64,000 nt of DNA from Pseudonocardia abyssalis (lineage in GTDB: Bacteria; Actinomycetota; Actinomycetes; Mycobacteriales; Pseudonocardiaceae): assembly GCF_019263705.2 (NCBI RefSeq), contig NZ_JADQDK010000001.1:4526001-4590000 (forward strand), given 5' to 3'. A model generated the notes under the pieces. That model made no database searches, had not been told where the DNA came from, and was given only the letters and a program-made list of their open reading frames with translations. Below are positions 1 to 8,726 of the stretch, one piece after another; the stretch's first letter is position 1, and each line of letters opens with the position of its first letter. The translations under genes were made by a program, and so were the position numbers.

Positions 1-1
1 G

Positions 2-568
2 CCGTGGCCCGGCGTCGACGCCGCCGACCTGCTGGTGCCCCGCGCGGAGCAGGACTCCTGGTGGGGGCGACTCACCGCCGCCGGGGCCCACGAAGCCGGG
101 ACGATGGCGTTCGAGGCGCTGCGGGTGGAGTCCGGCCGTCCGCGCCTCGGCGTCGACACCGACGAGCGCACCATCCCGCACGAGGTCGGTTGGATCGGCG
201 AGGCCGTGCACCTGACGAAGGGCTGCTACCGCGGCCAGGAGACGGTCGCGCGCGTCGCGAACCTCGGACGCCCGCCCCGGCGGCTCGTGCTCCTGCACCT
301 CGACGCGGGCGACGAGCACCTGCCGGACCCCGGTGCCCCCGTCACCCTCGGCGGACGGCCCGTCGGGCGCGTCGGCACGGTCGCGCAGCACCACGAGCTC
401 GGCCCGGTCGCGCTGGCGCTGGTCAAACGCTCGGTACCGGTCGACGCGGAGCTGGTCGCGGGCGAGGACGAGCGCGCGGCCCCCGCCCGGATCGACCCGG
501 ACTCCGTCCCCCCCGAGGACGGCACGCCGCCACCCGGACGCGCGGCCCAGGGCGGCCTCCGCCGCTGA
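2..568 (+). CDS. ygfZ: YgfZ/GcvT-like folate-binding protein, 5' end outside the window
   Basis: C-terminal part of a YgfZ/CAF17-type tetrahydrofolate-binding protein, a family that supports iron-sulfur cluster enzymes and resembles the glycine-cleavage T protein. The frame is open from base 2, so the start lies upstream of the window. The family signature K-G-C-Y-x-G-Q-E is present as KGCYRGQETVAR, carrying the conserved cysteine. The last 35 or so residues are a Pro/Asp/Glu-rich tail. The partner arrangement (this gene near DUF3073, purM and purF) matches the Rv0811c-Rv0808 neighbourhood of M. tuberculosis as I recall it. After the stop, an 18-bp unit beginning CTGACCCCGCC is repeated twice in tandem. 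Confidence 0.85.
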   Translation, partial: PWPGVDAADLLVPRAEQDSWWGRLTAAGAHEAGTMAFEALRVESGRPRLGVDTDERTIPHEVGWIGEAVHLTKGCYRGQETVARVANLGRPPRRLVLLHLDAGDEHLPDPGAPVTLGGRPVGRVGTVAQHHELGPVALALVKRSVPVDAELVAGEDERAAPARIDPDSVPPEDGTPPPGRAAQGGLRR

Positions 569-656
569 CCCCGCCGCCGGCCCTGACCCCGCCGCCGGCC
601 CCGTCGCCGCCGTCCCGCTTCCTGTCGCCGCCCGCGTTCTCATCATGCAGGACGAT

Positions 657-675
657 GTTCCCGTATTGCGAGAAC
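657..675. promoter_or_regulatory. imperfect palindrome, candidate operator upstream of the MFS gene
   Basis: GTTCCCGTATTGCGAGAAC is a dyad of the form GTTCyCG-N5-CGrGAAC lying 20 bp before the GTG of the transporter gene. The position is typical of an operator or an activator site. No regulator gene adjoins it, so the binding protein is unknown. Confidence 0.4.
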
Positions 676-694
676 CGGGCGTAGCGTCCGACCG

Positions 695-1942
695 GTGGAC
701 GCACCCCGTTACCGCTGGGTGGTGCTCGCCGTCGGCACCGCTGCGCAGGCCGCCACCGCGGCCTACTTCCTCGGCCTCGCCGCCGTCACACCGGCCCTGC
801 GTGCGTACTTCGACCTCGATCTCGCCGGCGTCGGCCTGCTGATCGGCGCGATCTCGGTCGGACTCGTCCCGACGCTGATCCCGTGGGGTGCCGCCGCCGA
901 CCGGTTCGGCGAGCGCGGCGTGATGGCGATCGGGCTCGTGGGGTCGGCCGCGGCCCTCGGAGCCACCGCACTGGTGACGCACCCCGTCACCGCGGGCGCG
1001 CTGCTGATGCTGGCCGGGGCCTCGGGGGCATCGGTCAACGCGGCGAGCGGCCGGGCGGTCATGACGTGGTTCCCGGCACACAGCCGGGGCCTCGCGATGG
1101 CGGTGCGGCAGACGTCGGTGCCGGTCGGGGCCGCGCTGGCCGCGGTCGCGCTCCCGGCGGTCGCGGGAGCGGGCGGGGTGCCCGCGGTGTTCGTCGTGCT
1201 CGCGGCCGTCTGCCTGGTCGCGGCGGCGGCCGTCGCCGCGTTCGTCCGGGAGCCCCCGGACGCCCCCGCCCGCGACACCCGGGCGACCGGGCGGATGTCG
1301 GCCGTCCTCGCCGACCGCAGGCTGCAGCGGCTCAGCATCGCCGGACTGCTGCTCGTCGTCCCCCAGTTCCTCGGCTCGGTCTTCCTGGTGGAGGTCCTGC
1401 ACTCCGGGAGCGGGATGTCGCTGGCCGCCGCGGGCGGGCTGCTGGCGCTCACCCAGGTGCTGGGCGCGGCCGGACGGCTCGGCAACGGGTTCTGGTCCGA
1501 CCGGGCCGGCAGTCGCCTGCGACCGCTGCGGGTGGTCGCGGCGGCCGTCGCCGTCGGGTTCGGAGCCGCGGCGCTGCTGCAACCGGGACCGGTCGTCCTG
1601 CTCGCCGTGGTGCTCGTCCCCGCGGCCGCGCTCGCGATCAGCTGGAACGGGCTGGTGTTCACCGCGGCGGGCGAGCTGGCGCCACCGGGACGGGCCGCCA
1701 CGGCGATGGCGGTCTCCAACACCGCGAACTACCTCGGCGCGGCGGCCACGCCCGTCCTCGGAGGCGCGGTCGCGCGGGCCGCCGGATGGCCCGCGATGCT
1801 CGCGCTCGGCACCGTCGCAGCGGGGCTGTCACTGCTGGCGCTGCGCGGGCTGCGGGAGTCGGGTGACGCAGGCGACGTGACACCGGCGATGCCACGTCGC
1901 ACGTCCGGCCCCGGGCACGGTACGGTGGGGCCAGGACACTGA
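695..1942 (+). CDS. major facilitator superfamily transporter
   Basis: A 415-residue integral membrane protein with about 12 hydrophobic segments, the usual length for an MFS permease. The loop after the second segment reads GAAADRFGERG, the family's cytoplasmic D-R-x-G-x-R type signature (GxxxDRFGxR). The GTG at 695 is the only well-placed start and lies 20 bp after a palindrome. Substrate cannot be told from the sequence. The protein ends in a short polar His/Gly-rich tail. It stands alone, followed on the same strand by the DUF3073 gene. Confidence 0.85.
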   Translation: MDAPRYRWVVLAVGTAAQAATAAYFLGLAAVTPALRAYFDLDLAGVGLLIGAISVGLVPTLIPWGAAADRFGERGVMAIGLVGSAAALGATALVTHPVTAGALLMLAGASGASVNAASGRAVMTWFPAHSRGLAMAVRQTSVPVGAALAAVALPAVAGAGGVPAVFVVLAAVCLVAAAAVAAFVREPPDAPARDTRATGRMSAVLADRRLQRLSIAGLLLVVPQFLGSVFLVEVLHSGSGMSLAAAGGLLALTQVLGAAGRLGNGFWSDRAGSRLRPLRVVAAAVAVGFGAAALLQPGPVVLLAVVLVPAAALAISWNGLVFTAAGELAPPGRAATAMAVSNTANYLGAAATPVLGGAVARAAGWPAMLALGTVAAGLSLLALRGLRESGDAGDVTPAMPRRTSGPGHGTVGPGH

Positions 1943-2004
1943 TGACATGAATGGGGCCGCCGAGACATCCGGCCGCCCCTTCCCTGTTGTAAGGGGGACC
2001 AGCC

Positions 2005-2202
2005 ATGGGGCGCGGACGAGCCAAGGCCAAGCAGACGAAGGTGGCCCGGGAACTCAAGTACAGCTCCCCCACCATGGATCTCGACGCGTTGCAGCGCGAG
2101 ATCGGCGTCGGTGGTGGGACGGTGCTCCAGGAGCCGGAGGCGGAGGACGAGTACGACCCTTACGCCCCCGAGTCCGACAGGGACGACGACCGCGGCCGTT
2201 GA
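2005..2202 (+). CDS. DUF3073 family protein
   Basis: A 65-residue charged protein with the N-terminal block MGRGRAKAKQTKVARELKY and then LDALQREIG, diagnostic of the actinobacterial DUF3073 family (Rv0810c-like). The tail is acidic (ESDRDDDRGR). The start has a strong ribosome binding site, AAGGGGGA, about 7 bases upstream. The function of the family is not known. It keeps company with purM and purF in many actinobacteria. Two strong hairpins follow it. Confidence 0.9.
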   Translation: MGRGRAKAKQTKVARELKYSSPTMDLDALQREIGVGGGTVLQEPEAEDEYDPYAPESDRDDDRGR

Positions 2203-2256
2203 TCGTGCGGTGACGGGTGTTCCTGCCCGTCACCGACCGGTCGCACCACCGTTCGT

Positions 2257-2325
2257 GACCGGCGCGCGAGCGCCGGTCCTGTGGAGTAGCCACTGAGCGT
2301 CCTCACCGCGTGCGGTGAGGCGCTC
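2257..2325 (+). terminator. tandem hairpins after the DUF3073 gene
   Basis: The first hairpin is a perfect 9-bp stem (GACCGGCGC / GCGCCGGTC, 2257-2278) closed by a GCGA tetraloop. The second (2295-2325) pairs GAGCG and CCTCACCG with CGGTGAGG and CGCTC around a one-base bulge. Neither has a long T-run, which is common in high-GC actinobacteria. They separate DUF3073 from the next operon. Confidence 0.6.
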
Positions 2326-2356
2326 GGTGGGCGACCCGCCCCACGATCCCCTCATA

Positions 2357-2381
2357 CTTGTTATAGTTGTTCTATAACAAG
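2357..2381. promoter_or_regulatory. perfect palindromic operator of the GntR/DUF1648 operon
   Basis: CTTGTTATAG and CTATAACAAG form perfect 10-bp arms around a 5-bp spacer. This AT-rich dyad stands out in a GC-rich region and sits 12 bp before the GTG start of the membrane gene, overlapping the likely promoter. GTTATA...TATAAC resembles sites of YtrA-type GntR repressors, and a short GntR protein is the second gene of this operon, so autoregulation is the simplest reading. Confidence 0.75.
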
Positions 2382-2393
2382 TTGGAGGTACTC

Positions 2394-3332
2394 GTGGATC
2401 GACATCATTCTCCGGCCGTCCTGGCCCAGCTGGTGGCGCAGCTCCCGGCGTGTCTGGTGCTCGTGACCGCCGCCGACCGGCTGCCGGACCCGCTGGCGAG
2501 CCATTTCGCGCTCGACGGCACGGCCGACGGGTTCACCGGGCACGGGTGGCTGCTCGTGGTGCTGCTCGGGCTGGCCGGGTCGTTGGCGGTCGTCTCCTGG
2601 GCCACCCTGAACTCCCCGCACGTCCCCGGACGCCGGGTCGTCGTCGGGGCGTCCTGGGCCACCGCGACGCTGCTCGGCGTCGTGACGTGGTCGGCGACCG
2701 CCGCCAACCTCGACCTGGCCGACGCCGCCGACGCCGTCCTGCCCCCGTGGTGGTTCGCCGTCGGTCTCGGCGCGGGAGCGGTGGTGGGTGCCGTGGCGTA
2801 CCGGTTCGCCCCGCCGTCACCTCCCGCCGGGAGAACGGACGTCATGACCCCCGCCGTGCGGCTCGGGGCCACCGAGCAGGTCAGCTGGTCACGCACGGCG
2901 ACATCGCGCGTCGGGGTCGCCGCGGCCGTCGTGCTCACCGTCGCCGGTATCGGCACCGCCGTCGCCGGGCTTCCCCTCGTGGCACCGGTCGCACTCCTGG
3001 TCGCCGCAGCGGCCCTGGCCGTCGCCACCACCGCGCGGGTCACGGTCGACCGCCGTGGGCTGCGCGTGGGCCTGGGCCCACTCGGGTGGCCGCGCCTTGT
3101 GGTGCCCGTCGAGGACATCCGGTCCGCCGCCGTGGGCGAGGTCTCCCCCGCCGAGTTCGGTGGCTGGGGCTACCGCATCGTGCCCGGGGCGCGCGGGGTG
3201 ATCCTGCGTGGCGGGCCGGCGCTCCTCGTGACCAGGCGGTCGGGCGCACGCCTCGTCGTGACCGTCGACGACCCGGGCACGGCCGCGGGCCTGCTCGCCG
3301 GGATGGTCCGGTCCGGGGGCCCCGGGTGCTGA
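2394..3332 (+). CDS. DUF1648-type membrane protein
   Basis: A 312-residue membrane protein. The N-terminal part contains LPDPLASHFALDGTADG, the sequence pattern of DUF1648, found in membrane proteins often encoded with GntR regulators. About six hydrophobic segments follow, then a soluble C-terminal domain of about 90 residues with PH-like beta pattern. GTG at 2394 was chosen because GGAGG lies 6 bases upstream. An in-frame TTG at 2367 would start inside the operator. Its 3' end overlaps the GntR gene by 7 bp. Role unknown; the paired regulator suggests response to an envelope or small-molecule signal. Confidence 0.75.
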   Translation: MDRHHSPAVLAQLVAQLPACLVLVTAADRLPDPLASHFALDGTADGFTGHGWLLVVLLGLAGSLAVVSWATLNSPHVPGRRVVVGASWATATLLGVVTWSATAANLDLADAADAVLPPWWFAVGLGAGAVVGAVAYRFAPPSPPAGRTDVMTPAVRLGATEQVSWSRTATSRVGVAAAVVLTVAGIGTAVAGLPLVAPVALLVAAAALAVATTARVTVDRRGLRVGLGPLGWPRLVVPVEDIRSAAVGEVSPAEFGGWGYRIVPGARGVILRGGPALLVTRRSGARLVVTVDDPGTAAGLLAGMVRSGGPGC

Positions 3333-3700
3333 TCCGCGTCGACCCGGCCCGCGACGTCGCACTGCACGAGCAGATCGCCGCAGCGGTGCGCCGGGCCATC
3401 GGAGAGGGTGCCGTGGCGGCGGGCGAGCGGCTGCCCCCGGCCCGCGAGCTGGCCGCGTCGCTCGACGTCAGCATCCACACCGTACTCGCCGGCTACCAGC
3501 AGCTCCGCGACGACGGGCTGATCGAGCTGCGGCGCGGGCGCGGCGCCACCGTGCGCCACGGAGCGACCGACGGGCGGGCCGGGGTCGTCGAGCTCGCCCG
3601 CCGGCTCGTGGACGCGGCCCGGCGGATCGACCTCGACGAGGAGGAGCTGGTCGCCCTGGTCCGCGGCCTCAGAACCTCGGGTGGTCGCCCCGGAGCGTGA
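3326..3700 (+). CDS. GntR-family (YtrA-like) transcriptional regulator
   Basis: A 124-residue regulator with an N-terminal winged helix: LHEQIAAAVRRAIGEGAVAAGERLPPARELAASLDVS is split over the first 50 residues and carries the LPxxRELA pattern typical of GntR proteins. The short alpha-helical C-terminal part (about 50 residues) fits the YtrA subfamily, which lacks a large effector domain. It starts inside the end of the DUF1648 gene, so the two are translationally coupled, and it probably binds the palindrome at 2357-2381. Its 3' end overlaps the convergent purM gene by 32 bp. Confidence 0.85.
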   Translation: MLIRVDPARDVALHEQIAAAVRRAIGEGAVAAGERLPPARELAASLDVSIHTVLAGYQQLRDDGLIELRRGRGATVRHGATDGRAGVVELARRLVDAARRIDLDEEELVALVRGLRTSGGRPGA

Positions 3701-4742
3701 CGCGGGGAGCCGAGCCGTCCTCGGTCCGGGAGACTCCGCCGAGCACCCACGCGGGCACGTGTCGGGCCGTCAGCACGGCGAGGGCCCGGTCGACGTCGTC
3801 GGCGGGCAGCACCGCCACCATCCCGACTCCCATGTTGAACGTCTTCTCCATCTCGGCGCGCTCCACGCGCCCCCGGGAGGCGATGAGGTTGAAGATCGGG
3901 TCCGGGGTCCAGGTGTTGCGCTCGACGACGGCGCTGAGGCCGTCGGGGAGCACGCGCTCGAGGTTGCGGCCCAAGCCGCCGCCGGTGATGTGCGCGAACG
4001 TGTGGACCCCGGTCTCGGCGGCGAGCGCGAGGCAGTCGCGGGCGTAGATGCGGGTGGGGACGAGCAGTTCCTCGCCGAGGGTGTGCCCGAACTCCTCGAC
4101 GTGGCCCTCGAGCGACATCCGCGCGATCGTCAGCAACACGTGCCGGGCGAGGGAGTAACCGTTGGAGTGCAGGCCGGACGCCCCGAGCGCGACGAGGACG
4201 TCGCCGGGCCGGACGCGGTCGGGCCGCAGCATCTTGTCGGCCTCGACGATCCCGACACCGGTGCCGGAGATGTCGTACCCGCCGACCTCCATCAGCCCGG
4301 GGTGCTCCGCGGTCTCGCCGCCCAGCAGCGCGCAGCCCGCCTGCTGGCAGCCCTCCGCGATCCCCTTGACGACGGACGCGACCATCTCGGGCACGAGCTT
4401 GCCGACGGCGATGTAGTCCTGCATGAACAGCGGCTCCGCGCCGCACACCACGAGGTCGTCGACGACCATCGCGACCAGGTCGAGCCCGATGGTGTCGTGC
4501 TTGTCCATCGCCTGGGCGATCGCGACCTTCGTGCCGACGCCGTCCGTGGACGCCGCGAGCACCGGCTCGGTGTACTTGCCGATCTTCAGCGCGAACAGAC
4601 CGGCGAACCCGCCGATCCCGCCGAGGACCTCGGGCCGGTTGGCCTTCTCCGCGTACGGTCGCAGGGCGTCGACGGCCCGTTCCCCGGCCTCGATGTCCAC
4701 CCCTGCGGCGGCGTAGCTGGCTCCGGGCAGGTCGGTCGGCAT
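3669..4742 (-). CDS. purM: phosphoribosylformylglycinamidine cyclo-ligase
   Basis: PurM (AIR synthetase) closes the imidazole ring in step five of de novo purine synthesis, using ATP. The 357-residue protein has the AIRS/PurM-like fold signatures: ASTDGVGTK near residue 70, the GGETAEHPG loop and the HITGGGLGRNL segment that line the nucleotide and substrate sites. I chose ATG at 4742; a GTG seven codons upstream (4763) is possible. purF lies 60 bp upstream on the same strand, so the two are probably cotranscribed. The 3' end overlaps the convergent GntR gene. Confidence 0.96.
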   Translation of the reverse strand: MPTDLPGASYAAAGVDIEAGERAVDALRPYAEKANRPEVLGGIGGFAGLFALKIGKYTEPVLAASTDGVGTKVAIAQAMDKHDTIGLDLVAMVVDDLVVCGAEPLFMQDYIAVGKLVPEMVASVVKGIAEGCQQAGCALLGGETAEHPGLMEVGGYDISGTGVGIVEADKMLRPDRVRPGDVLVALGASGLHSNGYSLARHVLLTIARMSLEGHVEEFGHTLGEELLVPTRIYARDCLALAAETGVHTFAHITGGGLGRNLERVLPDGLSAVVERNTWTPDPIFNLIASRGRVERAEMEKTFNMGVGMVAVLPADDVDRALAVLTARHVPAWVLGGVSRTEDGSAPRVTLRGDHPRF

Positions 4743-4802
4743 GGTCGTTCTCACTCTCGGCACCCGTGGGGGCGCGGTGTGGGTCGGGGAAGCGCGGACG
4801 TT

Positions 4803-6377
4803 CTAGGGCCGCTCGAGAGCGCCCGCAGCACCGTAGCCGACCGACACGGGCCCGGGGTCCCCCGATGCGGCGCCCGACACGTCGGTCCCGGGGACGTCGG
4901 GCACCGGCACGGACTCCAGCAGGTGCTTGCCCAGCCGCGCCTCCTCGGGCAGCGGGATCGGGTACACGCCGTCGAAGCAGGCCGAGCAGAGCCGGGTGCG
5001 GGGCTGCTCGCTCGCCGCGATCAGGCCCTCCAGCGACACGTAGCCCAGCGAGTCGGCCCCGATCGAGCGGCGCACGCCCTCGGTGTCGATGCCGCTGGCG
5101 ACCAGCTCGGCGCGGGTGGCGAAGTCGATGCCGTAGAAGCAGGGCCAGCGCACCGGCGGCGACGCGATGCGCACGTGCACCTCGAGCGCCCCGGCCTCGC
5201 GCAGCATCCGCACGAGCGCGCGCTGGGTGTTGCCCCGCACGATGGAGTCGTCGACGACCACGAGCCGCTTGCCCCGGATGACCTCGCGCAGCGGGTTGAG
5301 CTTGAGGCGGATCCCGAGCTGGCGGATCGTCTGGCTGGGCTGGATGAAGGTGCGCCCGACGTAGGCGTTCTTGACCAGGCCCTGGCCGTAGGGGATGCCG
5401 GACTCCTGCGCGTACCCGATCGCCGCGGGCGTGCCGGACTCCGGCGTCGGGATCACCAGGTCGGCCTCGACGGGGTGCTCCTTCGCCAGCCGCCTGCCGA
5501 TGTCGACCCGGGTGGAGTGGACCGAGCGGCCCGAGATCGTGGTGTCCGGGCGGGCCAGGTAGACGTACTCGAACACGCAGCCCTTGGGCTCGGGCGCGGC
5601 GAAGCGGGAGCTGCGGATGCCGTCGGCGTCGATCGCGATCAGCTCGCCCGGCTCCACCTCGCGCACCATCGACGCACCGACGATGTCGAGGGCGGCCGTC
5701 TCGCTGGCCACGACCCAGCCGCGGTCGAGGCGGCCGAGCACCAGCGGGTGGACGCCGTGCCGGTCGCGGGCGGCGTAGAGCGTGTTCTCGTCGCCGAAGA
5801 CCAGGCAGAACGCCCCGCGCAGCCGGGGGAACAGCCGCATCGCGGCCTCCTCCACCCCCAGGTCGGCGGCCGAGGCGGCCATCAGCTCGGCGATCAGGTC
5901 GGAGTCGGTGCTCGCCTGCATCCGGGAGCGGTTGGACACCGGGGCCTCGACGAGTCCGGCCACCTCGTCGCGCAGCTCGGCGGTGTTGACCAGGTTGCCG
6001 TTGTGGCCCAGCGCGATGCCGCTGCCGGTGGCCGTGGTGCGGAACGTGGGCTGCGCGTTCTCCCAGGTCGTGGACCCGGTGGTGGAGTAGCGGCAGTGCC
6101 CGATGGCGATGTGGCCCTTGAGCGAGCTCAGGATCTGCTCGTCGAACACCTGGCTGACCAGCCCGAGGTCCTTGAACACGACCATCCGACGGCCGTCGGA
6201 CACGGCGATACCGGCCGCTTCCTGACCGCGGTGCTGCAGGGCGTAGAGGCCGTAGTAGGCGAGCTTCGCGACGTCCTCGCCCGGGGCCCACGCACCGAAG
6301 ACGCCGCACTCCTCGCGGGGTGCGTCATCGCGTTCGTCGTCGGTCGGATCGGACTCCGTGCGGGTGGTGGCACCCAA
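4803..6377 (-). CDS. purF: amidophosphoribosyltransferase
   Basis: PurF makes phosphoribosylamine from PRPP and glutamine, the first committed step of purine synthesis. The 524-residue protein has a 23-residue propeptide ending before the catalytic cysteine of CGVFGAW, which is expected to be cleaved off. The PRPP loop reads VVVDDSIVRGNT. Cysteines in WPCFYGIDF and LCSACFDG match the iron-sulfur cluster ligands of the Bacillus-type enzyme. The best start is TTG at 6377 with GGGGAG just upstream. It follows the GGDEF-EAL gene by 27 bp, so the two are likely one transcript. Confidence 0.96.
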   Translation of the reverse strand: MGATTRTESDPTDDERDDAPREECGVFGAWAPGEDVAKLAYYGLYALQHRGQEAAGIAVSDGRRMVVFKDLGLVSQVFDEQILSSLKGHIAIGHCRYSTTGSTTWENAQPTFRTTATGSGIALGHNGNLVNTAELRDEVAGLVEAPVSNRSRMQASTDSDLIAELMAASAADLGVEEAAMRLFPRLRGAFCLVFGDENTLYAARDRHGVHPLVLGRLDRGWVVASETAALDIVGASMVREVEPGELIAIDADGIRSSRFAAPEPKGCVFEYVYLARPDTTISGRSVHSTRVDIGRRLAKEHPVEADLVIPTPESGTPAAIGYAQESGIPYGQGLVKNAYVGRTFIQPSQTIRQLGIRLKLNPLREVIRGKRLVVVDDSIVRGNTQRALVRMLREAGALEVHVRIASPPVRWPCFYGIDFATRAELVASGIDTEGVRRSIGADSLGYVSLEGLIAASEQPRTRLCSACFDGVYPIPLPEEARLGKHLLESVPVPDVPGTDVSGAASGDPGPVSVGYGAAGALERP

Positions 6378-6404
6378 CGCGCGCTCCCCAGGATCGACGG
6401 CCGT

Positions 6405-8594
6405 TCAGGATGCGATGCTACGCCGCAGGAGGTCCGGAACGCACTCGGCGGGACCTGCGTCACCGAACCAGCGTCCCTGGCCGACGTCGCACCCGAGCGC
6501 GGCGAGGCGCTCCGCCTGCAGGTCGGTCTCCACCCACTCGGCCGTGACCTCCAGCCCGAGCGCGTGCGCCATCCCGACCAGCGAGCCGACGATCGCGGAG
6601 TCGACGGTGTCGGGGTCGGCGTGGCGCAGGCCGTCGATGAACGACCCGTCGATCTTCAGCGCGTGCACCGGGAGGCGCCGCAGCCAGACCAGGCTGGAGT
6701 AGCCGGTGCCGAAGTCGTCGAGCGCGAGGCGGACGCCGGACGCGCGTAGGGCCAGCAGCGCCTCCAACGCGGCCGACTCGTCGCCGAGCACGGCCTGCTC
6801 GGTGATCTCCAGCTGCAGCAGCCGGGCCGGGAGCCCGGTCGCGCGCAGCACGGAGGTGACGACGCAGACGAAGTCGGGCTCCACGAGCTGCACCGGCGAG
6901 ACGTTGACGCTGACGAACGGCGCGTCGTCACCGAGCTCGCCGTGCCAGGCCGCCGCCTGCTCGCACGCGGTGTGCAGGATCCAGCGACCCAGCGGCACGA
7001 TCGTGCCGCTGCGCTCGGCCAGCTCGATGAACCGGCCCGGACCGAGCAGTCCCTGCACCGGGTGCTGCCAGCGGACGAGCGCCTCCACCCCCCGCATCCG
7101 CGCGTCCTCCCCCAACCCGACCAGGGGCTGGTAGACCAGCCGGAACTCACCGCGGTCGATCGCTCCGGGCATCCCGGTGAGCAGCGCGAACCGGGCGGAC
7201 TCGCCCGCGTCGCGCTCGGGGTCGAACACCACCCTGCGCGCACCGCCGCGGGACTTCGCCCAGTTCAGGGCGACGTCGGCCGCCCGCATCAGCTCCTCGG
7301 GACAGGCGACGGCCGTGGGTGCGGCGGCGACGCCGATGCTCGCCGTGACCGTCAGCGTGTGCCCGCCGACCAGGAACGGGGTGGCGAACGCCTCCAGGAT
7401 GCGGTCGGCGATCCGACAGACCCCGTCGACGCCGTCGGGCTCCGCGATCAGGACGGCGAACTCGTCGCCGCCGGTGCGCGTGACCAGGTGCTCGCCCGCG
7501 GCCATCTGCAGCCGGGCGGCCACCGCCAGCAGGACCTGGTCGCCGACCTGGTGCCCCAGCCCGTCGTTGACGCGGGTGAGCCCGTCGACGTCGAGCGAGC
7601 AGACGCCGACGCGCTCGGGGCCGCCGGCCTCGAACGCCCGCTGGACCCACTGCTCGGTGAGCGAGCGGTTGGGCAGCTGGGTGAGCTGGTCGTGGTGCGA
7701 GGCGCGCTGCAGCCGCAACCGCAGCCGCGTGCGCTCGGACTGGTCCTCGATGACGGCGATCAGGTGTGCGGGCGATCCGCTCTCGTTGCGGACCAACGAC
7801 GCCACGACGTCGGTGAACAGCACGAGCCCGTCGGGCCGGACGAAACGCAGCTCCATCCGCATGACGTCCGGCTCGCCGCGGTGCAGCCGCTTGAACCGGT
7901 CGACGACGTCGGCCACGTCGTCGGGGTGCACGAAGTCGGTGACCGGGCGTGGCTGGTCGAGCCGACCGGTGATCCCGAACATCGTGCGCAGCGCCGGGTT
8001 GAGGTCGAGCACGAACCCCTCGAGGCTGACGATCCCGATCCCGACGGCGCCCTGCGTGTAGACGGTGCGGTAATGGCTCTCGCTCAGCGCCAGCGCCCGC
8101 TGGACCCCGGCCTGGGCCCGCAACGTGCTGGTGAGCAGGTCGACCTGCTCGGCGACCGCGCGGTCACGCAGCGCCCCGGTGAAGCCGGTGGCCAGCTCGT
8201 CGAGTGCCGCGACCATCCGGTCCCCCGCGTCGGGCCCCCCGGGGTCCAGCACCGCCGGGCCGGACTCGCGGAGCAACCGCAGCGTGGCCGGCAGGATCTC
8301 CTCCGCGGCCAGTGCGACGTCGGCGGGTGGCCCGCAGAGCCCGCTCGGCAGGAGGTCGGCCCCGATGTCGCGGGCGGCCATCGACCAGAACGGCTCGGCG
8401 GCCAGCGTGGCGGCGAGCCGGCGCAGCAGGGTGGCCAGGCGGGCGGCGAGGGTGGGGTCCGGGACGGGGGCGATCTCCGCCCAGCGCACGGCGAGGCGGT
8501 GCAGCGCCGGTGCGTTCACCGCGCGGCCGGGCGCCTGCCCGGACACCGCGCCGCGGACACCCGGAACGCCGGTGCGGCTGCGTGCTGCAACCAT
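6405..8594 (-). CDS. PAS-GGDEF-EAL c-di-GMP signalling protein
   Basis: A 729-residue cytosolic protein. About 170 residues of unassigned N-terminal helical sequence are followed by a PAS domain with PAC segment, a GGDEF domain with intact RTGGDEFAVL active site, and an EAL domain with VEALVRW, the DDFGTGYSSL loop and LKIDGSFI. Both cyclase and phosphodiesterase motifs look usable. The usual EGVET motif reads EWVET, keeping the catalytic glutamate, and the final motif is unusual (GQGRWFGDAGP). ATG at 8594 has a perfect AGGAGGTG ribosome site. Its place directly upstream of purF is notable because GTP, the cyclase substrate, is a purine product. Confidence 0.9.
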   Translation of the reverse strand: MVAARSRTGVPGVRGAVSGQAPGRAVNAPALHRLAVRWAEIAPVPDPTLAARLATLLRRLAATLAAEPFWSMAARDIGADLLPSGLCGPPADVALAAEEILPATLRLLRESGPAVLDPGGPDAGDRMVAALDELATGFTGALRDRAVAEQVDLLTSTLRAQAGVQRALALSESHYRTVYTQGAVGIGIVSLEGFVLDLNPALRTMFGITGRLDQPRPVTDFVHPDDVADVVDRFKRLHRGEPDVMRMELRFVRPDGLVLFTDVVASLVRNESGSPAHLIAVIEDQSERTRLRLRLQRASHHDQLTQLPNRSLTEQWVQRAFEAGGPERVGVCSLDVDGLTRVNDGLGHQVGDQVLLAVAARLQMAAGEHLVTRTGGDEFAVLIAEPDGVDGVCRIADRILEAFATPFLVGGHTLTVTASIGVAAAPTAVACPEELMRAADVALNWAKSRGGARRVVFDPERDAGESARFALLTGMPGAIDRGEFRLVYQPLVGLGEDARMRGVEALVRWQHPVQGLLGPGRFIELAERSGTIVPLGRWILHTACEQAAAWHGELGDDAPFVSVNVSPVQLVEPDFVCVVTSVLRATGLPARLLQLEITEQAVLGDESAALEALLALRASGVRLALDDFGTGYSSLVWLRRLPVHALKIDGSFIDGLRHADPDTVDSAIVGSLVGMAHALGLEVTAEWVETDLQAERLAALGCDVGQGRWFGDAGPAECVPDLLRRSIAS

Positions 8595-8726
8595 CCGGCA
8601 CCTCCTGTCACCCGTCTGGTCGGGGTGGATCCCCCGGACGAGCGTGATTCTCCGTGTCTCCTAGTACTTACGCCAGTACCTGCGGGTTTGGTGCATCAGT
8701 CCGCCTGACGATGAGAAATCCGCCGT

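Noticed and set aside
3493..6309. Very long open frames overlapping purM/purF, such as a 938-codon minus-strand frame and a 1022-codon plus-strand frame
   Set aside because: Arg/Pro/Gly-rich shadows of real genes, expected at this G+C; the true frames have full family motifs.
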